The position numbers and the translations under genes are program-made. 64,000 nt of DNA from an uncultured Robinsoniella sp. GTDB taxonomy: Bacteria > Bacillota > Clostridia > Lachnospirales > Lachnospiraceae. Below the pieces are notes generated by a model that was not told the origin of the DNA, searched no databases, and was given only the letters and a program-made list of their open reading frames with translations. Location of the stretch: contig UQCR01000005.1 of the NCBI GenBank assembly GCA_900539655.1, forward strand, positions 62,001-126,000, read 5' to 3'. Positions within the stretch are counted from its first letter, which is position 1. Each line of letters begins with the position of its first letter. This document shows positions 9,976-18,732 of the stretch, one piece after another.

Positions 9976-9990
9976 CTCTTTAAAAAGGAA

Positions 9991-10056
9991 AGAGACGCTT
10001 TTAACCAAAAATCCAGGTTCGTATAGATTTTGGTTAAAGCGCCTCTTTTTTATTTT
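9991..10056. terminator. Bidirectional terminator between convergent genes
   Basis: Long imperfect hairpin: AGAGACGCTTTTAACCAAAA pairs with TTTTGGTTAAAGCGCCTCT and is followed by a T-run on the plus strand. A-rich sequence on the left gives T's on the minus strand. It serves the antiporter gene and the convergent permease gene, whose stop codon lies inside the T-tract. Confidence 0.9.
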
Positions 10057-10802
10057 TGCACCGGGGATCTTAATGTAATCAATACGGCTATGCCGCCAAA
10101 TAATACTGCCCCCATCAATGTAGTAAAAAACGACCATAGCGGATTCCCGTTCATACCTCCCAGCAGCAGTTTAAGTAACCCGAAAAAGAATTTTGATATT
10201 CTCCCCCCTGCTGCAAACATATCTACTATTGGCAGAACTAGCAGCAGGAATACCGGGATTCCAATGCTGAGCAATGTCTTTTGAACTTTACCCAGATTAT
10301 AATACAACGCCCCGAAAAAATACCCGATCATGGTAAATAAAATGATAAACCCTGCCCAGAAAAGTAATTCTACGCCCAGTTTTTCCAATCCATTTGCCCG
10401 CTCCCAAAACGCAGGGTAGATAATGCCAAATATACTTCCTGCCCGCAAGCGGCCGTCTCCCAGTGCCGCCAGTTCATAAACCAGGGAAACAAGCCTGCAA
10501 AGTACCGCCAGTATAACTCCGCTTAACAGCGTATTTAACATTCTGCCCGCCTCTATCATTTTACGGCTTACATTATTCTGCATCAGCATCTGAAAATTTT
10601 CCCGAAAAGCGTTCGCTCCCATAATAAATCCGGCCAATACCACCATAGACTCGTTGCGGAAATAAACCCCTTTATCTTCCAGTCCACTGAGCTTAATACC
10701 TACAAGATTTGCCACTTCCAGAAAAAGTAAAATTGCAAAAAAGATTATATATGAAATTTTATAATCCCGGAACTGATATTTAAAAACTGATTTTAACCTC
10801 AT
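10050..10802 (-). CDS. ABC-type permease-like membrane protein (paralog 2)
   Basis: 250 residues with about six hydrophobic segments. The N-terminal cytoplasmic part (SVFKYQFRDYKISYI) and the C-terminal SPVQK closely parallel the protein encoded immediately upstream, so the two arose by duplication. The start at 10802 has an AGAGGGGG ribosome site. The product probably forms a heterodimeric membrane unit with its paralog, energised by the ATPase at 11583-12431. The substrate is unknown; YtrA-linked systems in Bacillus respond to cell-wall antibiotics. Confidence 0.85.
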   Translation of the reverse strand: MRLKSVFKYQFRDYKISYIIFFAILLFLEVANLVGIKLSGLEDKGVYFRNESMVVLAGFIMGANAFRENFQMLMQNNVSRKMIEAGRMLNTLLSGVILAVLCRLVSLVYELAALGDGRLRAGSIFGIIYPAFWERANGLEKLGVELLFWAGFIILFTMIGYFFGALYYNLGKVQKTLLSIGIPVFLLLVLPIVDMFAAGGRISKFFFGLLKLLLGGMNGNPLWSFFTTLMGAVLFGGIAVLITLRSPVQK

Positions 10803-10815
10803 ATATCTTCCCCCT

Positions 10816-11571
10816 CTATTTCTGCACCTGGGCACGGGTAATTAATACATAGTTGACTGCTCCAAGGATAACCGAACCTACCAGAAATGTAAGCACTGCA
10901 ATAAATGGATTCTGGCTTTTTTCTCCCATGACTATCATGAAAAAGTCCGCAATCTTCTTAAACAATACTCCTTTTGTCAAAACCACATCTATAATCGGAA
11001 GTAAAACTACTGCAAATACGGATAGACCGACTCCTAATATAATCTTAGCTGCTCTTGACAGATGGTACAGCAAGGAACTGATTGCAAATCCAAGAAGCGT
11101 AGCCAGTATAAGCGCCAGGCTCCAATAAAGGATATTGGTGAAGAACAAAGGCAGGCCTGCCATTTCTCCCAGCATTTTCGGGTACATGACCTTAAGAATA
11201 TTCATTTCCAACATGATAGCATCATTAAAGTGAACAATTATCTGGCAAACCAGCATTAAAAGCACATTGAGCAGCGCAAGCACAAAGCTGCTGATAATCG
11301 TAGTAATGATTCTGCCTGAAAATATGGATTTTCTGGAGACTCCATTTTGAACCATCAGCAAGAATCCCTCCTGAAAGCATGAGCACCCCATTACAAAACC
11401 AAATATAACGGTTCCAAATTCAAACCCAGTAAAAGAGCCGTCAGCACCAATCTTCCCGAACACAACCAATCCACTGAATAGTATAATTAATGCCAATACT
11501 ACAGCTACGTAGCCTATTGCGGAACTCACATACTCTCTCATCTGATATCTATATACCGACCACAGTTTCAT
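10816..11571 (-). CDS. ABC-type permease-like membrane protein (paralog 1)
   Basis: 251 residues, about six membrane segments. It shares layout, length and terminal motifs (SVYRYQMREYVSS at the start, AQVQK at the end) with the product of the next gene. FGFVMGCSCFQEGFLLMVQNGVSRK corresponds to AGFIMGANAFRENFQMLMQNNVSRK in the paralog. It lies 11 bp after the ATPase gene and 13 bp before paralog 2. Confidence 0.85.
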   Translation of the reverse strand: MKLWSVYRYQMREYVSSAIGYVAVVLALIILFSGLVVFGKIGADGSFTGFEFGTVIFGFVMGCSCFQEGFLLMVQNGVSRKSIFSGRIITTIISSFVLALLNVLLMLVCQIIVHFNDAIMLEMNILKVMYPKMLGEMAGLPLFFTNILYWSLALILATLLGFAISSLLYHLSRAAKIILGVGLSVFAVVLLPIIDVVLTKGVLFKKIADFFMIVMGEKSQNPFIAVLTFLVGSVILGAVNYVLITRAQVQK

Positions 11572-11582
11572 ATTCTTTCCCC

Positions 11583-12431
11583 CTAATTTGTCAGCTGAAT
11601 AAATAATTTTTGCAGATCCAGCCCCGTTATCTCTAATCCCTCTGGAAGATTTGCCCGGTCCGGCCTGCCAATCACATACGCCGTTTTCAAGCCTCCTAAA
11701 GCTTCTGAACCGATTACCTCTTTTCCTCTTAAATAAGTATCTACAAGCACGCCGTTTCCGGAAACCGTATAGCCCCTGCTAAGCAGATCTTCCCTGGTTT
11801 CAGACCGGATTACCTGACCATTTTTAATAATTACGATATCCTCAATTACACTGGAAACTTCTTCTATTAAATGCGTGGATATCACTGCAGTAAATGGATT
11901 TTCACTGTATTTTTCAATCAGAATCTTATAGAACAGTTCTCTATGATTTGCATCCAGCCCCAGAACAGGTTCATCCAGGAAAACATATGGTACATTTACC
12001 GATAGTGCAATCACATTCTTGAAGATGGAAGTATAGCCCGTGGATAACCCCTTCACTTTCTTCTTCACATCCAGCTTAAACTGCTCAGCCATATTCATTG
12101 CGAATTCAACATCAAAGTTTTTATAGAATTCCTTACTCCACTTGAAAATCTCTTTAATCTTCATGGATTCCGGATATAGCGTTTTCTCACTCATCAGATA
12201 GATCTGCTCCAATGCCTGATCGTTTTCCCGCACCGGCATTCCATTCAGCAGAACTTTCCCTTCATCCGGGAATATACGATTGCTGATTACATTAAGCAGT
12301 GTTGACTTACCTGCCCCATTTCTTCCAAGCAGACCGTAAATCTTTTCTTCCTCAAAAAAGAGATTTACATGATCAAGTGCTACGGTATCTTTAAACCTCT
12401 TACTGATATTTACAACCTCTATCCCTGTCAT
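11583..12431 (-). CDS. ABC transporter ATP-binding protein (YtrB-like)
   Basis: 282-residue ATPase. Walker A is LLGRNGAGKST at about residues 34-44; Walker B is VFLDEPVLGLD; the switch His is in ISTHLIEE. The signature is GLSTGYTSIFKNVIAL, a weakened version of LSGGQ that is common in YtrB-type exporters. The C-terminal 70 residues form an extra domain (VIGRPDRANL). The start overlaps the regulator stop as ATGA, so translation is coupled to the GntR-type gene. Confidence 0.92.
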   Translation of the reverse strand: MTGIEVVNISKRFKDTVALDHVNLFFEEEKIYGLLGRNGAGKSTLLNVISNRIFPDEGKVLLNGMPVRENDQALEQIYLMSEKTLYPESMKIKEIFKWSKEFYKNFDVEFAMNMAEQFKLDVKKKVKGLSTGYTSIFKNVIALSVNVPYVFLDEPVLGLDANHRELFYKILIEKYSENPFTAVISTHLIEEVSSVIEDIVIIKNGQVIRSETREDLLSRGYTVSGNGVLVDTYLRGKEVIGSEALGGLKTAYVIGRPDRANLPEGLEITGLDLQKLFIQLTN

Positions 12432-12796
12432 TTCTTATATCCCCTTTCTATCATCCCTAATAACTCTTCATCTGATATATTCAGCCTCTTTGCTTCCTCA
12501 ATCATTCCGCTGATATAATGTTCAAAGAACTGATCCTTCCTCTTTTGTCTCAGCTTCTCAACCGCTCCCACCGCTACAAACATGCCTACACCTCTCTTTT
12601 TATAAACGATTCCTTCCTCAACCAGCATATTAATACCCTTCAGGGCCGTTGCCGGATTGATCTTATAAGTTACAGAAAATTCCGTAATAGAGGGAATCTG
12701 TCCCTCCTCCTGAAAAGCCTTTGTCAGAATTGCATCCTCCACACCCTCCGCTATCTGAATAAAAATAGGCTTTTCATCTTCAAAGTTTAATTTCAT
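12428..12796 (-). CDS. GntR-family transcriptional regulator, YtrA subfamily
   Basis: 122 residues: a winged HTH at about 10-75 (KPIFIQIAEGVEDAILTKAF, then NPATALKGINMLVEEGIVYKKRGVGMFV) and only a short C-terminal helical tail, as in the YtrA subfamily. These repress their own ABC-transporter operon. The ATG at 12796 has GAGGTGG 5 nt upstream. A GTG at 12805 is the alternative. It is first in the operon with the ATPase and two permease genes. Confidence 0.92.
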   Translation of the reverse strand: MKLNFEDEKPIFIQIAEGVEDAILTKAFQEEGQIPSITEFSVTYKINPATALKGINMLVEEGIVYKKRGVGMFVAVGAVEKLRQKRKDQFFEHYISGMIEEAKRLNISDEELLGMIERGYKK

Positions 12797-12820
12797 GAAA
12801 ACCACCTCTTGTTTGTTGGT

Positions 12821-12878
12821 TAGTTACTTGACTAATTAACTATATGTGTATTAAAGCACATTTAGTTGGGGATGTCAA
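12821..12878 (-). promoter_or_regulatory. Promoter and candidate YtrA operator
   Basis: On the minus strand TTGACA (12873-12878), an 18-bp spacer and TTAATA (12849-12854) form a promoter. Just downstream, 12821-12842 is an inverted repeat with TAGTTA and TAACTA arms, well placed to block transcription when the GntR-type regulator binds. The remaining gap to 13135 holds the terminator described next. Confidence 0.65.
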
Positions 12879-12963
12879 TGGGGGAAATAAAAAAGTTTTA
12901 GATGTATGAATGTTATGGATGAACATGTTCCGAATGGATTGATTAATATTAAGGGAAAATAAT

Positions 12964-13028
12964 AGAGCCGCCAAATTTAAGTATCTCATTTCCCGATTAG
13001 AAATGGTATTCTTAAGTTTGACGACTCT
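12964..13028 (-). terminator. Terminator of the two-component operon
   Basis: Long hairpin on the minus strand: AGAGTCGTCAAACTTAAG pairs with CTTAAATTTGGCGGCTCT. An inner CATTTC/GAAATG pairing is present and ATTATTTT follows. It lies about 110 bp past the response-regulator stop. Confidence 0.75.
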
Positions 13029-13135
13029 ATGTTGTCTTCATCCTTTTTATTACGATATCACTGCATACTCCAATGTTATAAATTACTGAAGCCTATTTAT
13101 GATTCCTGAATCTTCAGAATCACAATATCTGATTA

Positions 13136-13825
13136 TTATATCTTAAACCGGTATCCTACACCCCAGATCGTCTCTATATACTGAGGTTTCGCCGTGTTGA
13201 ACTCAATCTTCTCCCGAATCTTCTTAATATGCACGGTTACAGTTGCTATATCACCGATAGATTCCATATCCCATATCTCACTGAATAATTCTTCTTTGGT
13301 AAATACATGGTTGGGGTGTTCCGCCAGGAACGTTAATAAGTCAAATTCTTTTGTGGTGAAGGTTTTCTCTTCGCCGTTTATCCAGACTCTTCTGGCTGTC
13401 TTGTCTATCTTGATTCCGCGAATCTCAACTATATCATTTGTCTGTACATTGCTGCTGATCAGTCTGTCGTAACGCGCCATATGCGCCTTGACTCTTGCCA
13501 CCAGTTCACTGGGACTGAAAGGCTTAGTCATATAATCATCTGCTCCCAGGCCAAGTCCGCGGATTTTATCGATATCATCTTTTTTCGCCGATACCATAAG
13601 AATTGGTGTATTCTTTTTGTCACGGATAGATTTGCATATCTCAAAACCATCTACTCCGGGCAGCATCAGATCCAGGATAAATAAATCAAATTCTTCTTCT
13701 AATGCTCTCTTAAGTCCAATATCACCGCGATTTTCAATCTCTACCTCAAAACCGCTTAACTCCAGATAATCTTTCTCCAGATCTGCGATACTTTCCTCAT
13801 CTTCAATAATTAAAATCTTACTCAT
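13136..13825 (-). CDS. OmpR-family response regulator
   Basis: 230 residues. The receiver domain has acidic residues at 8-10, phospho-acceptor Asp52 in LFILDLMLPG, and Lys in DDYMTKPF. The C-terminal winged helix has FTTKEFDLLTFLAEHPNHVFTKEELF and TVTVHIKKIREKIE. The start at 13825 has AGGAGG upstream and overlaps the kinase stop by 8 bp. The longer frame to 13921 reads through kinase sequence and is not credible. It is cotranscribed with and phosphorylated by the kinase encoded upstream. Confidence 0.94.
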   Translation of the reverse strand: MSKILIIEDEESIADLEKDYLELSGFEVEIENRGDIGLKRALEEEFDLFILDLMLPGVDGFEICKSIRDKKNTPILMVSAKKDDIDKIRGLGLGADDYMTKPFSPSELVARVKAHMARYDRLISSNVQTNDIVEIRGIKIDKTARRVWINGEEKTFTTKEFDLLTFLAEHPNHVFTKEELFSEIWDMESIGDIATVTVHIKKIREKIEFNTAKPQYIETIWGVGYRFKI

Positions 13826-15311
13826 TGACAGGTACCTCCTGATATTTTCTAAGCACAAAGTACATGACTGTGCCTGTTCCCATTTTACTGCTTGCCCAAA
13901 TTTTACCGCCATGATCTTCAATAATCTTCTTAACTATGGACAGTCCGATTCCACTTCCGCCCTGAGCAGAATTTCTGGATGCATCTGTGCGGTAGAACCG
14001 GTCAAAGACAAGCGGCAGATCTTTTGGTGCAATTCCTTTTCCATTGTCCTCAATTTCCACCTGAATGAAGTCGCCTACATCCTTAACCCGGATATTGATA
14101 TATCCCTTTGGCTTATCTAAATATTTTACCGAATTCCCTATAATATTATTAATTACCCGCTTCAGCTGTTCTGCATCTGCAATAATCCAGGTTTCTTCAT
14201 CTGCATAATTAAAATATGAGAACTCGATATTCTTGGATTCCAGATCCAGTCCTACCTCTTCGAAACAGTCATCAAAATAACTGGATACATTTATTTTACT
14301 GAATGTATATGGAATACGGTTTGTATCGATCTTGGAATAAAAGGTCAATTCATTAATCAGCCGGTCCATATCATTAGCCTTATTATAGATCGTTCGGATA
14401 TATTTATTCATCTTCTCCGGCGTGTCCGCCACACCATCCATAATTCCTTCCACATAGCCTTTTACGGCTGTGATAGGAGTCTTCAGATCATGGGAGATAT
14501 TGCTGATCAGTTCCTTGTTCTCCCTGTCATACTCTACTTTTTCTTCCGCAGATTCTTTCAGCCGCTTCCTCATCTCTTCAAAGTCCTGGCACAATTCACT
14601 GATTTCATCTTCGCCTTCTGCAGCAAGGGTGAAATCCAGGTTTCCTTCTTTGATATTCTGAGTAGCAGCCCGAAGTTTCCTTAAAGGCGTGCTGATTCCT
14701 GAATAGATCCAGGTGCTTAAAAGACCTGCTGTTAAAATCAGAATCACAACAATTGTAATAAACATATCACGCAGCAGGGATTTCATCTGTGGCAGCATAA
14801 TATCCATACTGGTTATTATAAAAATACTTCCTATTGTGGAATCTGAAAATGTCACATCAATCTGTTTTACAAATGCCCTCACATCTTTTCCGATATACGT
14901 TCCGCTGTCTGCCGATGTTGCATAGGTATTGGGTCCTGGCAGTTCCTTAAAAAGCTGTGCATTGTTCTCAGAGGTTCCGGAATAATACTGGGAGCTTCCT
15001 TTACGAACGATGAGATAAGAATTCTTGTCCTGTAACTTATCATTGATCGTACACAGGTAATCCACATCCAGGAATTGATCCGGATCTTTGTCAGCCTCTT
15101 TCTTCATCTCTTCAAAAATGCGCTTCGTGGTGATACTCAGCATCTGTACCGAATTGGAAAATGCATCATAGGAGACATTGTCAATTCCATATTTATCTTC
15201 TATGGATTTTAACTGATACTGGCTGAAACCCAACAGTGCTACGCCTGTTAACAGAAGCGGGACACATATAATTACAAAAAAGGCTATGATAAGCCTCGTT
15301 TTTAATTTCAT
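13818..15311 (-). CDS. Sensor histidine kinase (HisKA type)
   Basis: 497-residue membrane kinase: TM at about 7-28, extracellular sensor at about 30-180, TM at about 183-203, HAMP (GISTPLRKLRAATQNIKEG), HisKA with the phospho-acceptor in SHDLKTPITAVKGY, and HATPase_c with DNGKGI, FDRFYRTD and GGSGIGLSIVKKI. It is the first gene of the pair. The stimulus is unknown. Its promoter region has an unusual inverted repeat, described separately. Confidence 0.93.
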   Translation of the reverse strand: MKLKTRLIIAFFVIICVPLLLTGVALLGFSQYQLKSIEDKYGIDNVSYDAFSNSVQMLSITTKRIFEEMKKEADKDPDQFLDVDYLCTINDKLQDKNSYLIVRKGSSQYYSGTSENNAQLFKELPGPNTYATSADSGTYIGKDVRAFVKQIDVTFSDSTIGSIFIITSMDIMLPQMKSLLRDMFITIVVILILTAGLLSTWIYSGISTPLRKLRAATQNIKEGNLDFTLAAEGEDEISELCQDFEEMRKRLKESAEEKVEYDRENKELISNISHDLKTPITAVKGYVEGIMDGVADTPEKMNKYIRTIYNKANDMDRLINELTFYSKIDTNRIPYTFSKINVSSYFDDCFEEVGLDLESKNIEFSYFNYADEETWIIADAEQLKRVINNIIGNSVKYLDKPKGYINIRVKDVGDFIQVEIEDNGKGIAPKDLPLVFDRFYRTDASRNSAQGGSGIGLSIVKKIIEDHGGKIWASSKMGTGTVMYFVLRKYQEVPVNE

Positions 15312-15319
15312 AGCAAAAA

Positions 15320-15364
15320 CTCCTTTATGTTATACCGTTCTCTTTTCAGTATAGCATAAAGGAG
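15320..15364 (-). promoter_or_regulatory. Extended -10 promoter embedded in a 16-bp inverted repeat
   Basis: CTCCTTTATGTTATAC (15320-15335) and GTATAGCATAAAGGAG (15349-15364) form an inverted repeat with one mismatch. One arm contains the minus-strand TATGC-TATACT extended -10 element. The other contains the AAAGGAG ribosome site of the kinase gene. A transcript from this promoter lacks the first arm, but read-through from metK would carry both arms and could hide the ribosome site. Confidence 0.55.
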
Positions 15365-15413
15365 CCATATTTACATCTAAACAAACAAAGACTTTTATAA
15401 ATTTTTCATAAAT

Positions 15414-16601
15414 TTACAAGTACTTCTTAAGAATTTCGACTTTATCCAGCTTCTCCCAGGGAAGATCCAGATCATTTCTTCCAAAATGTCCGTATGCTGC
15501 AGTCTGCTTGTAAATTGGACGGCGAAGATCCAGCATTTTAATAATTCCAGCAGGACGGAGGTCAAAATTCTCTCTTACAATCTCCGTAATTTTCTCATCC
15601 GATAATTTACCCGTTCCAAACGTATCAATCATTACGGAGGTAGGTTTTGCTACTCCGATTGCATAAGATAACTGGATTTCACACTTATCAGCCAATCCGG
15701 CAGCCACAATGTTCTTTGCTACGTAACGGGCAGCATAAGCTGCTGAACGATCCACTTTGGTACAGTCTTTTCCTGAAAAAGCACCGCCGCCATGTCTCGC
15801 ATATCCGCCGTAAGTATCCACGATAATCTTACGTCCGGTAAGGCCGCTGTCTCCATGAGGTCCGCCAATAACAAAACGTCCGGTAGGATTGATAAAGAAC
15901 TTTGTATTGCCGTCTACCATTTCAGCAGGCAGAATCACATCAAAGACATGCTTTTTAATATCTTCATGGATCTGTTCCTGTGTGACATCCGGATCATGCT
16001 GTGTGGAAAGCACAACAGCATCCAGTCTGGATGGTTTTCCATTCTCATCATATTCCACACTGACCTGAGTCTTGCCGTCCGGCCTTAAGTAGGAAAGCGT
16101 ACCATCTTTACGGATTTTGGTAAGCTGCAGAGCTAATTTGTGTGCCAGTGAAATTGGATACGGCATTAATTCTTCCGTTTCATTCACCGCATATCCAAAC
16201 ATCATTCCCTGATCACCTGCACCGATTGCTTCGATTTCATCATCGGTCATGGTATTTTCTTTTGCTTCCAGAGCCTTGTCAACACCCATGGCAATATCCG
16301 ATGACTGCTCGTCAATAGCAGTGATAACACCGCAGGTCTCTGCATCAAATCCATATTTTCCACGTGTATATCCTATGCTTCTCACCGTATCACGCACGAT
16401 TTTCTGGATATCCACATAAGCATTGGTGGAAATCTCTCCCATAACCAGAACCATACCTGTAGTAGTTGCAGTCTCACATGCCACACGGCTCATTGGATCC
16501 TGCTCTAACAATGCATCTAAGATAGCATCAGAGATCTGGTCACACATTTTGTCCGGATGTCCTTCTGTTACAGATTCCGAAGTAAATAATAATTTTTCCA
16601 T
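15414..16601 (-). CDS. metK: S-adenosylmethionine synthetase MetK
   Basis: 395 residues, the usual length. It makes SAM from methionine and ATP in the cytosol. Signatures present: FTSESVTEGHPDK at the N-terminus with the ATP-binding His, the hexapeptide GAGDQG in EAIGAGDQGMMFGY, the P-loop-like GGAFSGKD, and the C-terminal FGRNDLDLPWE. The start has an AAAGGAGG site. Expression is under the SAM-I riboswitch about 270 bp upstream, which closes a feedback loop on SAM. The leader between riboswitch terminator and gene is unusually long. Confidence 0.97.
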   Translation of the reverse strand: MEKLLFTSESVTEGHPDKMCDQISDAILDALLEQDPMSRVACETATTTGMVLVMGEISTNAYVDIQKIVRDTVRSIGYTRGKYGFDAETCGVITAIDEQSSDIAMGVDKALEAKENTMTDDEIEAIGAGDQGMMFGYAVNETEELMPYPISLAHKLALQLTKIRKDGTLSYLRPDGKTQVSVEYDENGKPSRLDAVVLSTQHDPDVTQEQIHEDIKKHVFDVILPAEMVDGNTKFFINPTGRFVIGGPHGDSGLTGRKIIVDTYGGYARHGGGAFSGKDCTKVDRSAAYAARYVAKNIVAAGLADKCEIQLSYAIGVAKPTSVMIDTFGTGKLSDEKITEIVRENFDLRPAGIIKMLDLRRPIYKQTAAYGHFGRNDLDLPWEKLDKVEILKKYL

Positions 16602-16737
16602 AAAGTCCTCCTTTGGATTAAGCGTGTTTTAAATTAATTTTGAGACAATGAACGCCACATACTGCAAGGTTGCAAAGTGGAGTATTCAGCTGTCAGAAAT
16701 CAATTTTCAAACAGGCTTTAGAATGGTATATATTTTC

Positions 16738-16809
16738 TCACGAGATCGATTTAACATATCCTGCAGGCTTTTCCGGTTCCGGGAACTTGTCCAGCTCCTC
16801 AAACGCCAC
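16738..16809 (-). other. Possible remnant of a protein C-terminus in the metK leader
   Basis: A 23-codon frame from GTG 16809 to TGA reads VAFEELDKFPEPEKPAGYVK plus three residues. It has coding-like composition and no Shine-Dalgarno. It sits between the riboswitch terminator and metK. It could be the 3' scrap of a deleted gene or chance. The rest of 16602-16822 shows nothing recognisable. Confidence 0.25.
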
Positions 16810-16822
16810 CTGCTATAAAACT

Positions 16823-16847
16823 AAAAAAGATCCGCACTAAGCGGACC
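16823..16847 (-). terminator. Riboswitch expression-platform terminator
   Basis: On the minus strand GGTCCGC-TTAGT-GCGGATC is followed by TTTTTT. It lies just 3' of the SAM-I aptamer. The CTTATC/GATAAG pairing between aptamer and terminator is the likely antiterminator part. SAM binding should favour termination. Confidence 0.9.
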
Positions 16848-16872
16848 CCTTATCTATTATGATAAGTAAATC

Positions 16873-16971
16873 CTCTTATTGTTCGAATTACTCGCTCAGG
16901 TTGGCACCTTCCTCTGACGGGGTTGCCGTGGTTTCACAGATCCTTTGTATCTCCACCACTCTGAATAAGAG
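16873..16971 (-). promoter_or_regulatory. SAM-I (S-box) riboswitch
   Basis: The aptamer on the minus strand is closed by P1 arms CTCTTATT (16964-16971) and AATAAGAG (16873-16880). Core S-box positions are readable: CAGAGTGGTGGAG, GATCTGTGAAACCACGGCAACC, then GGTGCCAACCTGAGCGAG. It precedes a terminator and metK, the classic arrangement for SAM feedback in Firmicutes. Confidence 0.96.
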
Positions 16972-17209
16972 AAAATATAATATTTAATTTTGTTACGTCT
17001 ATTACGATAACGCTTATTTGTCTGTTCGTCAAGTACTTTTTTATGGAATTTTACATAATCATAGAATTTTTAAGAAATAATGAAATGTAAGCATATATAT
17101 CGTGACTTTACAGTTTGCAAATGATAAAATATGGTAATTAAACTCCGTCAAAACACATATTATGGCCAAACTATTTTAAACACAACAGAGCCACGCAGAA
17201 AGGAAACAT

Positions 17210-17806
17210 ATGAAGTTACAGAATACCCCTGCACTTGAAACAGAAAGACTGGCATTACGTAAGTTCACTGATCATGACATGGATGCCCTGTTTTTAATCT
17301 ATAAGGATGAAGAAGTGAATACTTATCTGCCATGGTTACCACTAAAATCAATGGAGGAAGCCAAAGCATTTTATAAAGAAAAATATGCAGATACTTATCT
17401 GCGGGATCAGGGTTACCGATACGCTATTTGCCTGAAAGATGATAACATCCCAATTGGTTATGTACACGTCAGCATGGATGACAATCATGATTTCGGGTAC
17501 GGTCTGAGAAAGGAATTCTGGCACAGAGGGATTGTCACAGAGGCGTCTAAGGCAGTCTTAGCGCAATTAAAAGCAGACGGATTCCAATATATAACCGCTA
17601 CCCACGATGTAAAAAACCCACGCAGCGGCCAGGTAATGAAGCAGCTGGGCATGCACTATCAATACTCCTATGAAGAATTGTGGCAGCCAAAAAATATATT
17701 AGTCACCTTCAGAATGTACCAGATCAATTTAGACGGACAAAACGACCGTATCTATAAAGAATACTGGAATAAATATCCGAAGCACTTTATTGAAAAAGAG
17801 ATATAA
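17210..17806 (+). CDS. GNAT-family N-acetyltransferase (RimJ/RimL-like)
   Basis: 198 residues of the Acetyltransf_3 type: ETERLALRKFTDHDMDAL at the start, then PIGYVHVS and DFGYGLRKEFWHRGIVTEA, which forms the acetyl-CoA loop, and ATHDVKNPRSGQVMKQLGMHY. The family acetylates ribosomal proteins, other proteins or small amines; the substrate is not predictable. An AGAAAGGA site precedes the ATG. It is separated from the shell-protein gene by its own promoter. Confidence 0.9.
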   Translation: MKLQNTPALETERLALRKFTDHDMDALFLIYKDEEVNTYLPWLPLKSMEEAKAFYKEKYADTYLRDQGYRYAICLKDDNIPIGYVHVSMDDNHDFGYGLRKEFWHRGIVTEASKAVLAQLKADGFQYITATHDVKNPRSGQVMKQLGMHYQYSYEELWQPKNILVTFRMYQINLDGQNDRIYKEYWNKYPKHFIEKEI

Positions 17807-17856
17807 GCTATATTTCGTTACGATCTTGTTTTCATGCAGAAAGACATTTGTTTCCG

Positions 17857-17885
17857 TTGACTTTTTGTTGTTTTTTCTTTATACT
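17857..17885 (+). promoter_or_regulatory. Promoter of the BMC shell gene
   Basis: TTGACT (17857-17862), a 17-bp spacer and TATACT (17880-17885). It gives the orphan shell gene its own transcription start. Confidence 0.7.
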
Positions 17886-17925
17886 GAAGTTATAAATGTA
17901 TCGTGAAAGAGGAGAAAACGAAACT

Positions 17926-18639
17926 ATGGATGTAAAATCAATCAGCATGAACTGCACAAGAACAGAGTTTATCGGAACCGCCGTACTGGATACAATCGGT
18001 TTGGTAATCGCAGGAATCGATGAAGCTCTTTTGGAACAAATGAATGTTGGCAAGGCTTACCATACCATAGGAGTTTTCAGTTCCCGTACCGGTGCCGCAG
18101 GACAACTTACCGCTGTGGATGAAGCAGTGAAAGCCACAAATACAGAGGTATTATCCATCGAACTTCCAAGAGATACCAAAGGCTGGGGAGGACATGGAAA
18201 CTATATTGTACTGGGCGGTAACAGTGTCTCTGATGTCCGTCAGGCAGTATCCATTGCCCTGGAACTGACCAATAAATATGCCGGAGAGCTCTATATCAGC
18301 GAGGCTGGACACTTAGAATTTGCTTTTTCGGCAAGTGCCGGACAGGTATTGAATAAAGCATTTCATGCTCCTGTAGGACAGGCATTTGGCTTCTTATGCG
18401 GTTCTCCTGCAGCAATCGGCCTCGTTATGGCTGATCAGGCGATGAAAGCAGCCGGCGTAAGCATTATCGAATATATGACCCCCAATAAAGGCACCAGTCA
18501 TTCTAACGAAGTCATCCTGGCTGTATCCGGCAATGCCAGCGCCGTAAAAGAAGCGGTTCTCACCGCAAGGCAGGTCGGACTTGAATTATTGATTTCTATG
18601 GGCAGCTATCCGGAGATTCCCGGTGTGCCTTATTTGTAA
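17926..18639 (+). CDS. Bacterial microcompartment shell protein, tandem-BMC (PduB/BMC-T type)
   Basis: 237 residues with two BMC domains. The first starts at about residue 15 (TEFIGTAVLDTIGLVIAGID) and covers the open-pore region with RDTKGWGGHGNYIVLGG. The second starts at about 142 (APVGQAFGFLCGSPAAIGLV). It fits the PduB group of trimeric shell proteins, which form the large gated pores of propanediol or related organelles. The start at 17926 has a GAGGAG site 11 nt upstream; the upstream ATG at 17896 has none. No enzyme or other shell gene is nearby, so it is an orphan here. Confidence 0.88.
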   Translation: MDVKSISMNCTRTEFIGTAVLDTIGLVIAGIDEALLEQMNVGKAYHTIGVFSSRTGAAGQLTAVDEAVKATNTEVLSIELPRDTKGWGGHGNYIVLGGNSVSDVRQAVSIALELTNKYAGELYISEAGHLEFAFSASAGQVLNKAFHAPVGQAFGFLCGSPAAIGLVMADQAMKAAGVSIIEYMTPNKGTSHSNEVILAVSGNASAVKEAVLTARQVGLELLISMGSYPEIPGVPYL

Positions 18640-18663
18640 ATAAAGATTACAGCAATTATTTAT

Positions 18664-18716
18664 AGTAATCATTTAACAATCATTTATAACTATCATTTAT
18701 AACAATCATTTACAAC
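18664..18716. repeat. Short tandem AT-rich repeats after the BMC gene
   Basis: Four imperfect copies of an AATCATTTATAAC-like unit (13-15 bp) follow each other between the shell gene and its terminator. Probably slippage products; no function is evident. Confidence 0.6.
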
Positions 18717-18732
18717 ATTAATTTACCCTTAT

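Noticed and set aside
10050..11571. Permease pair considered as assembly duplication
   Set aside because: The paralogs are clearly diverged in sequence, each with its own ribosome site, so the duplication is old.
17926..18639. Part of a propanediol or ethanolamine operon
   Set aside because: Neighbours are a GNAT enzyme and a MATE pump; no enzyme or further shell gene is present.
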